DNA from: Chitinophagaceae bacterium
GTDB lineage: Bacteria; Bacteroidota; Bacteroidia; Chitinophagales; Chitinophagaceae
NCBI GenBank assembly: GCA_016720775.1
Contig: JADKJX010000003.1
Coordinates: 1-64,000, forward strand
DNA length: 64,000 bases
Direction of reading: 5' to 3'
The notes below the pieces were generated by a model. That model searched no databases. It saw only the letters and a list, made by a program, of their open reading frames with translations, and was not told where the DNA came from. A program made the position numbers and the translations under genes. Numbering within the stretch: position 1 is the first letter of the stretch; every line of letters starts with the position of its first letter. Of the stretch, positions 26,316 through 36,026 are shown one piece after another.

Positions 26316-28369
26316 ATGTCAATACATAGAAGAACAAATAAATTATTTGAAGGCGCTTTGGTTAAAGAAGCCCTGAAGCAGTCCTTTGTAAAACTCGATC
26401 CACGTATCCAGTTCCGCAACCCGGTGATGTTTACCGTGGAGCTATGTACCATATTTATGCTGGGTGTTTGCATCTGGATAATGAATGGTGAAGCTTCGCA
26501 GGGCAGCCTCCTGTACAATATCATTATTACAGCCATATTGCTGCTAACACTTCTTTTTGCCAATTTTGCCGAAGCACTTGCCGAAGCAAGAGGGAAGGCG
26601 CAAGCCAATAGTCTGCGTAAAACAAGGGAAGACACTCCGGCCAAGAAAATATTTCCGGTTGGTGAAATGTATGTGAACGAAATGAAGGTTGTTCCTTCTT
26701 CTCAGCTTGCTAAGGGAGATATTTTTCTTTGTGAAGCCGGTGATACCATCCCCATGGACGGTGAGATCATTGAAGGTATCGCTACCATTGATGAATCTGC
26801 CATTACCGGTGAATCTGCCCCTGTGATAAGAGAAAGCGGTGGCGATAAATCATCAGTAACCGGAGGTACAAAAGTATTAAGCGATAAAATAAAAGTCCGG
26901 GTTACTACAGAGCCAGGAGAAAGCTTCCTGGATAAAATGATCGCCCTGGTTGAAGGGGCAAGCCGCCAGAAAACACCGAATGAAATTGCATTGACTATTT
27001 TACTGGCTGGGTTTACACTCATCTTCATCATTGTATGCGTTACATTAAAACCCTTTGGTGATTATGCAAGTACACCCATTACCATTGCAGCCTTCATTTC
27101 GTTGTTTGTTTGCCTGATACCTACAACCATCGGCGGCTTATTGTCTGCCATTGGTATAGCCGGAATGGACAGGGCACTGAGAGCAAACGTGATCACCAAA
27201 AGTGGTAAGGCGGTAGAAACTGCCGGCGACCTGGATACGTTGCTTTTGGATAAAACCGGCACCATTACTATCGGCAACAGGAAGGCAACACATTTCTGGC
27301 CCGAAAAAGATATAGATGAAAATGTTTTTGCTGAAGCGTGCGTACTTGCTTCTATAGCAGATGAAACGCCGGAAGGAAAATCCATCATTGAACTGGCAGA
27401 AACAAAACAGGTAAAAAAACCTTTTTGCAAAATGATAAAGTAAGGTTTATTCAATTCACGGCTGAAACAAGGAGCAGTGGGATAGATATGGAAGGAATGA
27501 AGATCCGCAAAGGCGCCTTTGATGCCATCAGAAATGCAGCATTAAAAGCAGGGAACGGTTTTCCAGTGGATACAGAAGAAAGGGTACGTCTTATTTCTTC
27601 AAATGGAGGAACGCCGCTTGTTGTTAGCCAGAATGAAAAAGTAATGGGGGTAATTGAATTACAGGATATCATAAAACCGGGCATACAGGAGCGTTTTGAA
27701 CGTTTGCGTAAGATGGGCGTTAAGACCGTGATGGTAACGGGCGATAACCCGCTTACTGCAAAATTCATTGCAGAAAAAGCAGGCGTGGATGATTTTATTG
27801 CCGAAGCCAAACCCGAGGACAAAATGAACTACATTAAAAAAGAGCAACAAGGTGGAAAGCTGGTTGCGATGATGGGCGATGGTACCAATGACGCACCTGC
27901 ACTTGCACAGGCAGATGTTGGGGTGGCCATGAACAGCGGTACTGCAGCAGCTAAAGAAGCCGGTAATATGGTAGACCTTGACAATGACCCTACTAAACTG
28001 ATCGAGATAGTAGAAATAGGGAAGCAATTATTAATGACAAGAGGAACACTTACCACGTTTTCCATTGCTAATGATGTGGCTAAATATTTTGCTATTGTGC
28101 CGGCTTTGTTCATTGCTTCCATTCCTGCGTTGCAGGGGCTGAATATCATGAGGCTGCATAGTCCTGAAAGCGCTATACTTTCTGCCATCATTTTCAATGC
28201 CATTATTATTCCATTATTAATTCCATTGGCTTTGAGAGGGGTGGCTTATAAACCCATTGGTGCATCATTACTGTTAAGAAGGAATTTACTCATCTATGGA
28301 TTGGGTGGTATTATAGTTCCTTTTATCGGTATCAAAGTAATTGACCTTTTAGTAAGCATATGGTTCTGA
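26316..28369 (+). CDS. kdpB: KdpB, P-type ATPase subunit, interrupted by one frameshift
   Basis: The first frame (26316-27443) has the actuator motif DESAITGESAPVIRESGG and the phosphorylation site LLLDKTGTITIGNRKA. The second (about 27425-28369) has the hinge motif MMGDGTNDAPALAQADVGVA. The frames join at KQVKKPF-LQNDKVRF, where CCTTTTTGC has five T and six would restore the frame. The repaired protein has about 684 aa, the usual KdpB size. All catalytic motifs are intact and the flanking kdp genes are whole, so a sequencing error or very recent mutation is likely. It hydrolyses ATP to drive K+ uptake through KdpA. Confidence 0.92.
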
Positions 28370-28370
28370 T

Positions 28371-28392
28371 ACCCCTAACCCCTGGAGGGGAA
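28371..28392 (+). repeat. Short palindromic repeat between kdpB and kdpC
   Basis: ACCCCTAACCCCTGGAGGGG directly follows the kdpB stop and belongs to the same CCCC-TAAA-GGGG family as the repeat before kdpA. It would form a hairpin in the polycistronic transcript. Confidence 0.6.
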
Positions 28393-28421
28393 CAAGGATT
28401 TTAATTTTTAAAATTTATAAA

Positions 28422-28985
28422 ATGAAACAAAATATTCTGCCGGCAATAAGACTTACCCTGGTTTGCATGGTATTCTTTATGGGAATTTATTCTCTACTGA
28501 TCCTTGCCGGTGCACAGTTAGCACCTGGTAAAGGGAAGGGTGAAACAGCTACAGCCAATAACCGTGTTGTAGGCTGGAAGTTACTAGGCCAGGAATTCAC
28601 AGATGATAAATATTTCTGGAGCCGCCCTTCGGCTGTTGATTACAATGCTGCAGGTTCAGGAGGAAGCAACAAAGGTCCCTCAAACCCTGATTATCTGAAA
28701 CAGGTGCAGGACCGGATCGATAGTTTTTTGGTGCACAATCCTGCTGTAAAGAAAGGCGAGGTACCATCCGACCTGGTTACTGCTTCAGGCGCAGGCCTTG
28801 ATCCGCATATCTCTGTCCAAGGAGCTTATGTGCAAGTAAAAAGAGTCGCTGCGGCAAGAAATATCCCGGTTGAAAAAGTAAACGCATTGGTTGAAAATAA
28901 TATTGAGCAGCCGTTAGTCGGCTTATTCGGGACAAAAAGAGTAAATGTATTACAACTAAATATCGCATTAGATAAATTAAAATAA
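28422..28985 (+). CDS. kdpC: KdpC, potassium-transporting ATPase subunit C
   Basis: The 187-aa protein has one N-terminal membrane helix (LVCMVFFMGIYSLLILAGA) and a periplasmic domain with FWSRPSAVDYNAAGSGGSN, GPSNPDYL, VPSDLVTASGAGLDPHIS and VNALVENN, all classic KdpC motifs. It holds the KdpAB complex together and raises ATP affinity. It is in operon with kdpB (52 bases) and the porin gene (22 bases). Confidence 0.96.
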   Translation: MKQNILPAIRLTLVCMVFFMGIYSLLILAGAQLAPGKGKGETATANNRVVGWKLLGQEFTDDKYFWSRPSAVDYNAAGSGGSNKGPSNPDYLKQVQDRIDSFLVHNPAVKKGEVPSDLVTASGAGLDPHISVQGAYVQVKRVAAARNIPVEKVNALVENNIEQPLVGLFGTKRVNVLQLNIALDKLK

Positions 28986-29007
28986 CAACAGACAAAAAAA
29001 GATCACG

Positions 29008-30101
29008 ATGAAAAAGATTTTATTAGGAGCTATGCTCATAGCCGGCTCAAATTTATTCGCACAGGATTCTGCTAAAACAGCAGCCCCGGCGCCAAACCCT
29101 TTCAGCTTCAGCGGATATGTGGAAGCTTACTATCAATACGACTTTAATAAACCGGCAGACAATAATCGCCCGGGATTTATTTATAGCCATAACCGTCACA
29201 ACGAATTTAACCTGAACCTGGGTTTTTAAAAGGAAGTTATAATGCGGAAAGAGTAAGAGCAAATCTTGCCATAGCAGCAGGCACTTACATGAATGCGAAC
29301 TACGCGGCAGAAACCGGCGTATTAAAAAATGTTTTGGAAGCCAATGCAGGTTTAAAAATTTCTAAAAAGAAAAACCTGTGGATTGATGCCGGTATTTTTT
29401 CTTCACATATAGGTTTTGAAAGCGCTGTGTCAAAAGATTGCTGGGTGCTTACAAGAAGCATACTGGCAGAGAACTCGCCTTATTTTGAAAGCGGTGCCAA
29501 ACTTACCTATACCAGCGATAATAATAAGTGGGTAGTAAGCGGCCTGCTGTTAAATGGCTGGCAGCGCATTAAAAGAGTGGATGGTAATTCGCTGATGAGC
29601 TATGGTACCCAGTTACAATTTAAGCCCAATGCAAACTTCACATTAAACTACAGTACTTTTATAGGCACCGATAAACCAGATAGCACCCGCCAATGGCGCT
29701 ACTTTCATAACATCTACGGCATTTTTAATGTAACCAGTAAGTTTGGCATTACTGCCGGTTTTGATATTGGATCTGAACAAAAGGTAAAGGGCAGCAGTGC
29801 TATGAACACCTGGTATACTCCTGTAGTTATATTAAAGTATGCTCCTGATTCAAAGTGGGCTATTGCTGCAAGAGGTGAATATTATTATGATAAGTATGGC
29901 GTGATCATCGCCAGCGGTACACCCAATGGTTTTCAAACAGCAGGATTTTCTTTTAATGTAGATTATACACCGATACCTAATGCCGTGATCAGGTTGGAAC
30001 TAAGGTCATTGAACAGTAAAGATGATATTTTTACAAAGGGTAGCGGCGCAGTAACAAATAACAATACCTTTATTTCATCCTCCATTGCAGTAAGTTTTTA
30101 A
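29008..30101 (+). CDS. Outer-membrane beta-barrel porin of the kdp operon, one frameshift
   Basis: The N-terminus MKKILLGAMLIAGSNLFAQ is a signal peptide. Mature sequence starts DSAKTAAPAPNPFSFSGYVE and has alternating aromatic beta strands up to the C-terminal FISSSIAVSF, an outer-membrane barrel ending in Phe. The frame breaks at 29220 (NLNLGF-LKGSYNAERV), where a T5 run needs one more T. Repaired length is about 364 aa. It lies between kdpC and the sensor genes. In Bacteroidota a barrel in this place probably lets K+ or counter-ions cross the outer membrane, which is inference from position. Confidence 0.8.
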
Positions 30102-30103
30102 TT

Positions 30104-31228
30104 ATGCCAGAACAGGAAAAAAATGCACAACAATTTTTAGACCTTATCCGCAAAAGCCGGCGGGGAAAGTTTAAGATTTATATTGGCATGAGTGCCGGTG
30201 TGGGTAAAACCTTCCGCATGCTGCAGGAGGCACAGACCCTGCTGCGAAATGGCATTGATGTTAAGATCGGGTATATTGAAACGCATGGCCGGAAGGAAAC
30301 GCATGCATTGATGGAAGGGCTGCCTGTTATTCCAAGAAGAAAATTGTTTTATAAAGGGAAAGAACTGGACGAGTTTGACGTACAGGCTGTGCTGAACCTC
30401 CATCCCGAAGTGGTGATTGTGGATGAACTGGCACATACGAATATTGAAGGAAGCAAGAATGAAAAACGCTGGCAGGATGTGATGGATATTTTAGATGCAG
30501 GCATCAATGTTATCAGTGCTGTAAATATCCAGCACATCGAAAGTTTATACCAGGATGTAAAAGAAATAACGGGCATTGATGTTACCGAACGTATCCCGGA
30601 TAGCGTACTGAAGCAGGCAGATGAAGTGGTGAACATTGACCTTACAGCCGATGAACTGGTAACGAGATTAAAAGAAGGAAAGATATATACGGCAGATAAA
30701 ATTGAAAGGGCCCTGCAGAATTTTTTCCAAAGCGAAAAGATATTACAGTTAAGGGAGCTGGCATTAAAGGAAGTGGCATCGCAGGTGGAACGGAAAATTG
30801 AAACAGAACTGCCCCGCAGCGCTCACCTTAAAGCCGAAAGGTTTCTTGCCTGTATCAGCAGCAACCATGAAATAGCAAAGAAAGTGATCCGTAAAACTGC
30901 CAGGCTGGCTTCTTACTATAACAGTAACTGGTATCTGTTGTATGTACAAACGCCTAAGGAGGAAGGTGATAAAATTGGCCTGGCAGCACAAAGACACCTC
31001 ATCAACAATTTTAAACTGGCCACCGAGCTGGGGGCAGAAATAATCAGGATAAAAAGCAGCAATATTGCAAAAGGCATTTTTGAGGCCACCACGCAAAAAG
31101 AGATCACCACTATTTGCATAGGTAAACCGCACCTGAACCTGTTTAATGTGATCATGAATACGGCCGTGTTCAACCAGTTGCTGAATAAACTCTCAGCGGC
31201 AGATATTGATATAGTAATTTTATCATGA
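30104..31228 (+). CDS. kdpD: KdpD N-terminal sensor protein (KdpD domain + Usp), stand-alone
   Basis: This 374-aa soluble protein corresponds only to the cytoplasmic N-terminal part of KdpD. Walker A is GMSAGVGKTFRML (about residues 28-40) and Walker B is VVIVDELAHTN (about 104-114). Then KRWQDVMDILDAGINVISAVN, the KdpD signature, follows. A universal-stress (Usp) domain occupies about 240-374. The membrane helices and kinase domain of E. coli KdpD are absent. They are replaced by the separate kinase two bases downstream. It probably reports K+ limitation to that kinase. Confidence 0.92.
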   Translation: MPEQEKNAQQFLDLIRKSRRGKFKIYIGMSAGVGKTFRMLQEAQTLLRNGIDVKIGYIETHGRKETHALMEGLPVIPRRKLFYKGKELDEFDVQAVLNLHPEVVIVDELAHTNIEGSKNEKRWQDVMDILDAGINVISAVNIQHIESLYQDVKEITGIDVTERIPDSVLKQADEVVNIDLTADELVTRLKEGKIYTADKIERALQNFFQSEKILQLRELALKEVASQVERKIETELPRSAHLKAERFLACISSNHEIAKKVIRKTARLASYYNSNWYLLYVQTPKEEGDKIGLAAQRHLINNFKLATELGAEIIRIKSSNIAKGIFEATTQKEITTICIGKPHLNLFNVIMNTAVFNQLLNKLSAADIDIVILS

Positions 31229-31229
31229 C

Positions 31230-32921
31230 ATGAAACTGAAAACTAAATTATCGCTTGGCTTATCCTTCCTTTTTATCGTAATACTTGTATTCGGTATACT
31301 GGGTATCTTTTATATCAACCGGCTCAGTAATGATGCGGCCAAAGTGCTTAAGAACAACCACGAATCACTGGTATATTGTAACAGCATGCTTAAGGCGCTG
31401 GAAGAAATTCCTGCAAAACCTGGTGCAGTAAAGGTTTTTGAAGAAAATTTAAAAAAACAGGAGGCAAATATTACAGAACCGGGTGAGCTGGAAGCAACAA
31501 AGGAAGTGAGAACTGATTTTTCAGAATTACTTGCGGCACCCTGGGATTCTTCCAACTATCCCCAGATAAGGCAGGGATTGCAGATCATTAATGATCTTAA
31601 TCAAAATGCGATACTTACTAAGAATAGGGTGGTGCAAAACACGGCTGCAGATGCAAAGCTCTGGCTAACGGTTATCTTCTCAGTTCTTTTTCTAATAACC
31701 ATCACCTTTATTTATAATTTTCCGGCTATTATATCCAGCCCGATTACAAAGCTGACAGAAGGAATAAGGGAAATTGCAGATAAAAACTATAAGAAACGGA
31801 TTTACTTAGATCAGAACGATGAGTTTGGGGAGCTGGCGAACGCATTTAACAGCATGGCTGAAAAACTGGACGAATACGAACGCAGTAACCTGGCCCAGCT
31901 GCGCTTTGAAAAAAGCCGCATTGAAACCATTATCAACCAGATGAAAGACGGCATCATCGGTTTTGACGGGAAAAGAAGAATACTTTTTTTAAATGCAGTA
32001 GCAGAAAAATTACTGGGTGTTAAGGAGGCAGATGTGTTGGGCAAATACTCGGCCGACCTGGCAGTTAACAATGACCTCATGCGGACATTGCTACAGGAGA
32101 ATGAGAAAAAGGAGCTGAAAATATACGCTGATAAAAGGGAAAGTTACTTTAATAAGGATGTTTTAAACGTGACGAATAATAACGAGGTCATCGGGCAGGT
32201 GATCGTATTACGGAATATCACTCCCTTTCATGAACTGAATGAAGCAAAAACAAATTTCATTGCTACCGTATCACACGAACTGAAAACACCCATTTCTTCC
32301 ATAAAAATGAGTGCGCAACTGCTTAGCGATAATCGGGTCGGCAACCTGAATGAAGAACAAACAGAGCTTATCAAAAGTATCTCAGATGACTCCGAGCGTC
32401 TGTTAAAGATAACAAGTGAGTTATTAAATATGAGCCAGGTGGAAACCGGTAACATACAATTAAAATTGCAGCCCGTAAATGCCAGCGATATAATACAACA
32501 GGCAGTAGAAGCTGTTCAGTTTAAAGCCCAGCAAAAAAAGATCACTATAAAAACATCCGCTGCTGAAAAGCTCCCCCTGGTATATGCCGATATTGAGAAG
32601 ACCTCCTGGGTATTGATAAATTTTCTTACAAATGCAATTAAATATTCTCCCGAATCTTCCAGTATAGAATTAGGTGTTAATGCAACCGGTAATAAAATAG
32701 AATTCAGTGTAAGGGACCAGGGAAAAGGGATCGATGAAAAATATTTACCCAAAATATTTGACCGTTATTTTAAAGTGCCGGGTACACTGGAACGGGAAGG
32801 AACAGGGCTTGGACTAGCCATTTCAAAGGAGTTCATTGAAGCGCAGGGGGGTAGCATTATGGTAAACAGCGAGGTAGGAATGGGGAGCCGGTTTTCCTTT
32901 CTTTTGAATACTTCGGTTTAA
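31230..32921 (+). CDS. Membrane sensor histidine kinase (HAMP-PAS-HisKA-HATPase) paired with KdpD
   Basis: This 563-aa protein has TM1 at about 7-29 (LSLGLSFLFIVILVFGILGI), a periplasmic domain, TM2 at about 145-168, HAMP to about 220 (ELANAFNSMAEKLDEYE) and PAS at about 235-335. HisKA has the H-box ATVSHELKTPISSI. The HATPase domain has the N box INFLTNAIKYSP, RDQGKGIDEKY and GTGLGLAISKEF. The start is one base after the KdpD stop. It is the likely kinase of the sigma-54 regulator at 22431. The ATPase, sensor and kinase genes form one operon. Confidence 0.9.
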   Translation: MKLKTKLSLGLSFLFIVILVFGILGIFYINRLSNDAAKVLKNNHESLVYCNSMLKALEEIPAKPGAVKVFEENLKKQEANITEPGELEATKEVRTDFSELLAAPWDSSNYPQIRQGLQIINDLNQNAILTKNRVVQNTAADAKLWLTVIFSVLFLITITFIYNFPAIISSPITKLTEGIREIADKNYKKRIYLDQNDEFGELANAFNSMAEKLDEYERSNLAQLRFEKSRIETIINQMKDGIIGFDGKRRILFLNAVAEKLLGVKEADVLGKYSADLAVNNDLMRTLLQENEKKELKIYADKRESYFNKDVLNVTNNNEVIGQVIVLRNITPFHELNEAKTNFIATVSHELKTPISSIKMSAQLLSDNRVGNLNEEQTELIKSISDDSERLLKITSELLNMSQVETGNIQLKLQPVNASDIIQQAVEAVQFKAQQKKITIKTSAAEKLPLVYADIEKTSWVLINFLTNAIKYSPESSSIELGVNATGNKIEFSVRDQGKGIDEKYLPKIFDRYFKVPGTLEREGTGLGLAISKEFIEAQGGSIMVNSEVGMGSRFSFLLNTSV

Positions 32922-32940
32922 AATAAAAGTTGCAAATTGG

Positions 32941-33011
32941 GCATTCAATATTGAACATTCCTTTGCCTTCTCCTGCACAATATTCAATGTGCAATGAGCA
33001 ATGTTTAACAA
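32941..33011. repeat. Intergenic fold-back word repeat (CAAT/ATTG words)
   Basis: The stretch repeats short words such as CATTCAATATTGAAC and ATATTCAATGTGCAATGAGC in both orientations and can fold back on itself. It lies after the kinase gene. It has the same architecture, with different words, as repeats at 34258, 54170 and around 61810/62233. Confidence 0.45.
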
Positions 33012-33061
33012 TCCCTCCTAACTTAATACCACAGCCTTTAGGTCAGAGCCATTTTTTTTAA

Positions 33062-33070
33062 TAGGTTTGC
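33062..33070 (+). promoter_or_regulatory. Promoter -7 element (TAnnTTTGC) before the aminotransferase gene
   Basis: TAGGTTTGC matches the consensus exactly. A TTTA at 33037-33040, 21 bases upstream, may be a weak -33 element. The ATG follows at 33122, giving a leader of about 45 bases. Confidence 0.6.
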
Positions 33071-33121
33071 ACGGCAATACTAAACCAGGTTCCCTATCCG
33101 TTTATCAAAAAACCCAGAACT

Positions 33122-34252
33122 ATGCTTTTACTCAGTGGCCCAAACATGGCCGGCAACGAATGGAAATATGTTAAGGATTGTTTGGATACCGGTTGGGTGA
33201 GCAGCGTGGGCGCTTATGTTGACCAGTTTGAAAAAATGAGCGCTGAGTTTGCCGGCACCAAATACGCCGTTGCCACCAGCAGCGGAACCACTGCTTTACA
33301 TATTTGCCTGATCATGATGGGTGTTAATGAAAAAGATTATGTCATTACCCCCAACATAACTTTCATCGCCACCTGCAATTCCATTAAATACACCGGTGCC
33401 GATCCCATCTTAATTGATACCGATCCCGGTTCCTGGCAAATGGACCTTGACCTGCTGGAGAAATTTTTAAACGAAGAAACAGAACAGCGAAACGGTGTTT
33501 GTCATTATAAAAAAGACGGCCGCCGGATTCCCGTCATCATGCCCGTGCACGTGCTGGGTAATATGTGTGATGTGGACAGGCTATTGGCATTGGCCAAACA
33601 ATATAACTTAACGGTGATTGAAGACAGCACCGAAGCACTTGGTTCTTATTACAAAGGAAAACATGCCGGCAGTTTTGGTTTGATGGGAACCTTCAGCTAC
33701 AACGGAAATAAAATAATTACTACCGGTGGTGGCGGTATGATCGTTACGAATGATGAAGCACTGGCAAAAAAAGCCAAGCATTTAACCACGCAGGCCAAGA
33801 GTGATCCGTTTGAATATGTGCATGATGAAATTGGATATAACTATCGCCTGGTTAATGTGGCTGCAGCCATGGGCGTGGCACAGATGGAATTATTACCCGG
33901 CTTTATAAAACGCAAACAGGAAGTAATGGCTTTTTATAAAAAAGAACTGGCAGGTGTTGGCGATATAAAATTCCAGCAGGTTAGTGGAGATGTAAATCCC
34001 AATTGCTGGTTACCAACCATCATGACGGAGAAACAAAAGGACGTGTTGAAAATTCTGAATGATAACAAAATGCAGAGCCGCCCGTTCTGGGTGCCGATGA
34101 ACCAGTTGCGGATGTTCAGAGACAATATTTTTTATAATAAAGACAACCGTTCTGATTTTGTTTACCAACGCTGCTTAAGTATTCCCTGCTCAACAAATAT
34201 TACCGATGAACAACTGAAAGCTGTTTGTGAAAAAATAAAAGAAGTGTTTTAG
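33122..34252 (+). CDS. DegT/DnrJ/EryC1 PLP-dependent sugar aminotransferase
   Basis: This 376-aa enzyme has the PLP phosphate-binding TSSGTTALHICL, the Asp/Ser region VIEDSTEALGSYYKG, and the Schiff-base lysine in TFSYNGNKIITTGGGGM near residue 200. Features such as VSSVGAYVDQFEKM resemble the PglE/LegC group, which makes UDP- or GDP-4-amino sugars. It is transcribed with the sugar transferase at 34357. Together with the PglD-like gene at 20648 it suggests a bacillosamine-like or 4-amino-4,6-dideoxy sugar at the reducing end of the glycan, though this is inference. Confidence 0.9.
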   Translation: MLLLSGPNMAGNEWKYVKDCLDTGWVSSVGAYVDQFEKMSAEFAGTKYAVATSSGTTALHICLIMMGVNEKDYVITPNITFIATCNSIKYTGADPILIDTDPGSWQMDLDLLEKFLNEETEQRNGVCHYKKDGRRIPVIMPVHVLGNMCDVDRLLALAKQYNLTVIEDSTEALGSYYKGKHAGSFGLMGTFSYNGNKIITTGGGGMIVTNDEALAKKAKHLTTQAKSDPFEYVHDEIGYNYRLVNVAAAMGVAQMELLPGFIKRKQEVMAFYKKELAGVGDIKFQQVSGDVNPNCWLPTIMTEKQKDVLKILNDNKMQSRPFWVPMNQLRMFRDNIFYNKDNRSDFVYQRCLSIPCSTNITDEQLKAVCEKIKEVF

Positions 34253-34257
34253 GAAAG

Positions 34258-34347
34258 ATACTGGATACTCGATACTTGATACTGGACAAGATTCTTCATG
34301 TTTCCGATATTTAGTATCCAGAATCAAGTACCCAGAATCAAGCATCC
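34258..34347. repeat. Intergenic fold-back word repeat (GATACT/AGTATC words)
   Basis: The left arm (34258-34284) repeats GGATACTCGATACTTGATAC. The right arm (34313-34347) is a degenerate reverse complement (AGTATCCAGAATCAAGTACC). The pair can form a long imperfect hairpin between the aminotransferase and sugar-transferase genes. Confidence 0.6.
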
Positions 34348-34356
34348 CCAAATATT

Positions 34357-35013
34357 ATGTATAAACTAACCAAACGTATTGTTGATATTTTGATCGCAAC
34401 CCTTGCACTCATCCTTCTTTCCCCCATTCTCATTCCATCGATCATGATCTTATTGGTTACCGGCGAACGGGAGGTTTTTTATTTTCAAAAAAGAGTTGGG
34501 TATAAAAACAAGCTGTTTGATATATGGAAATTTGCCACCATGGTGAAGAACAGCCCAAATATTGGAACCGGGGAAATTACATTGCGGAATGATCCAAGGG
34601 TAACGCCATTTGGAAAGATCCTGCGCATGACCAAAGTGAATGAACTGCCGCAGATATTCAACGTTTTTAACGGCGATATGAGTATTGTTGGCCCCCGGCC
34701 ATTAATGGAAGTGAGTTTTAAATTATACCCGGAAGAAATTCAAAAAGTGATCTATAACTGCAAACCGGGCATGACGGGCATTGGCTCCCTCATCTTTCGT
34801 GACGAAGAAAAAATAGTTTCAGAAGCCGCAGACCCCAAAGCAATGTATGCAGCCATTTACCCCTACAAAGGTGCCCTGGAGCTTTGGTATCAGCAACATG
34901 CTTCGCTTTATACCGACTTTATGATCATATTCCTTACTGCATGGTCGATCATTTCCCCCAAAAATGAACTGGTACATAAGATTTTCAAAGACCTGCCCGG
35001 CCGCCCTTTTTAA
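34357..35013 (+). CDS. Initiating sugar transferase (polyisoprenyl-phosphate sugar-1-P transferase)
   Basis: The 218-aa protein has an N-terminal re-entrant/membrane helix (IVDILIATLALILLSPILIP), then VFYFQKRVGYKNKLFDIWKF, the basic-acidic core TKVNELPQIFNVFNGDMSIVGPR-like region (TKVNELPQIFNV, then GDMSIVGPRPL) and KPGMTGIGSL. These are the signatures of the PglC/WcaJ bacterial sugar transferase family. It loads the first sugar phosphate onto undecaprenyl phosphate and so starts repeat-unit synthesis. It is shorter than WcaJ and of PglC-like size. Confidence 0.92.
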   Translation: MYKLTKRIVDILIATLALILLSPILIPSIMILLVTGEREVFYFQKRVGYKNKLFDIWKFATMVKNSPNIGTGEITLRNDPRVTPFGKILRMTKVNELPQIFNVFNGDMSIVGPRPLMEVSFKLYPEEIQKVIYNCKPGMTGIGSLIFRDEEKIVSEAADPKAMYAAIYPYKGALELWYQQHASLYTDFMIIFLTAWSIISPKNELVHKIFKDLPGRPF

Positions 35014-35023
35014 ATTGATCTGT

Positions 35024-35031
35024 TAGCTTTG
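35024..35031 (+). promoter_or_regulatory. Candidate promoter -7 element for the MerR-type regulator
   Basis: TAGCTTTG fits TAnnTTTG exactly and lies 70 bases before the regulator start. A T-rich patch lies where a -33 element would be, without an exact TTTG. Confidence 0.45.
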
Positions 35032-35101
35032 TAAAACATTTTTTGGGATTTGCTTAAACAATCCTGGCTGGTATTTGTATTATAAGCATTAAATCAGAAA
35101 A

Positions 35102-35980
35102 ATGCACTCATTCACGATCAAAGACCTGGAGAATTTATCGGGTATTAAAGCTCATACCATCCGTATCTGGGAGCAGCGCTATTCTTTTTTAAAACCAAGT
35201 CGTACAGACACAAATATCCGTTTCTACAGCAATGAAGAATTAAAAAAACTTTTGAATGTTGCCTTACTCAATAAATATGGTTTCAAGATTTCTCACATCG
35301 ACCGGATGAACGAAGGGGAGATAAAAGAGCGGATACTTTCTTTGAACCAGTTAGAGGCACAACAGGAAAGGATCGTGAATACCCTTATCCAGAATATGGT
35401 GGACCTGGATATGGAAAGTTTTGAAAGTACCCTCAATAATTTCATCTCAATCAGGGGGATTGAAAAAACCATCCTGCAGATCATCTTTCCCTACCTGGAA
35501 AAAATAGGGATACTGTGGATGACCAACCACATAAATCCGGCACAGGAGCATCTTGTTAGTAATATCATACGGCAAAAATTAATTTCCGGAACGGAGGATA
35601 TTAACAACCGGGTAAGAATCAATAAGTCTGTTTTGCTTTTTTTACCCGAGGGAGAGTATCATGAGCTGGGACTTTTGTTTATGAATTACCTGCTCAAAAA
35701 CAGGGGAGTGAATACCATTTACCTTGGCTGCAGTATTCCTGCTAATGATGTTGAGTATGTGGTAAAACTAAAAAAGCCCGACTATCTTTATACGCATTTA
35801 ACCACCGTAGGCCCCAAATTCAATTTTGATAAATTCATTACAAACGTCAATAAGAAGTTCATAGATACCCCGATGATTGTATCGGGCCAGTTGACGCATA
35901 CCTACGAAAAGAAGATCCACCCCCCGGTTCATTTCAAGAAATCCTATTCCGAAGTAATGGAGTTTGTGTACGGACTTTGA
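35102..35980 (+). CDS. MerR-type regulator with B12-binding domain (CarH/LitR-like)
   Basis: The 292-aa protein has a MerR DNA-binding domain at 1-70 (IKDLENLSGIKAHTIRIWEQ, then RFYSNEELKKLL). A helical B12-cap domain follows at about 80-160 and a cobalamin-binding domain to the end. Cap residues W139, E149 and H150 keep the spacing of CarH W131, E141 and H142, and the lower cobalt ligand is H187 in GEYHELG. The position of the CarH upper ligand H132 is Met140 here. CarH-type proteins repress carotenoid genes in the dark through adenosylcobalamin. The neighbouring ECF and crt genes fit this role. Whether it is light sensitive is uncertain. Confidence 0.88.
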   Translation: MHSFTIKDLENLSGIKAHTIRIWEQRYSFLKPSRTDTNIRFYSNEELKKLLNVALLNKYGFKISHIDRMNEGEIKERILSLNQLEAQQERIVNTLIQNMVDLDMESFESTLNNFISIRGIEKTILQIIFPYLEKIGILWMTNHINPAQEHLVSNIIRQKLISGTEDINNRVRINKSVLLFLPEGEYHELGLLFMNYLLKNRGVNTIYLGCSIPANDVEYVVKLKKPDYLYTHLTTVGPKFNFDKFITNVNKKFIDTPMIVSGQLTHTYEKKIHPPVHFKKSYSEVMEFVYGL

Positions 35981-36026
35981 CCCAGGCAGGCTTTATTTCC
36001 TTGCTGACAAATCGTTGATAAGCAAC

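Noticed and set aside
32823..33011. Small minus-strand protein reading through the gap after the kinase gene
   Set aside because: Its sequence is a translation of the intergenic word repeat and the antisense of the kinase gene, with no sign of a real gene.
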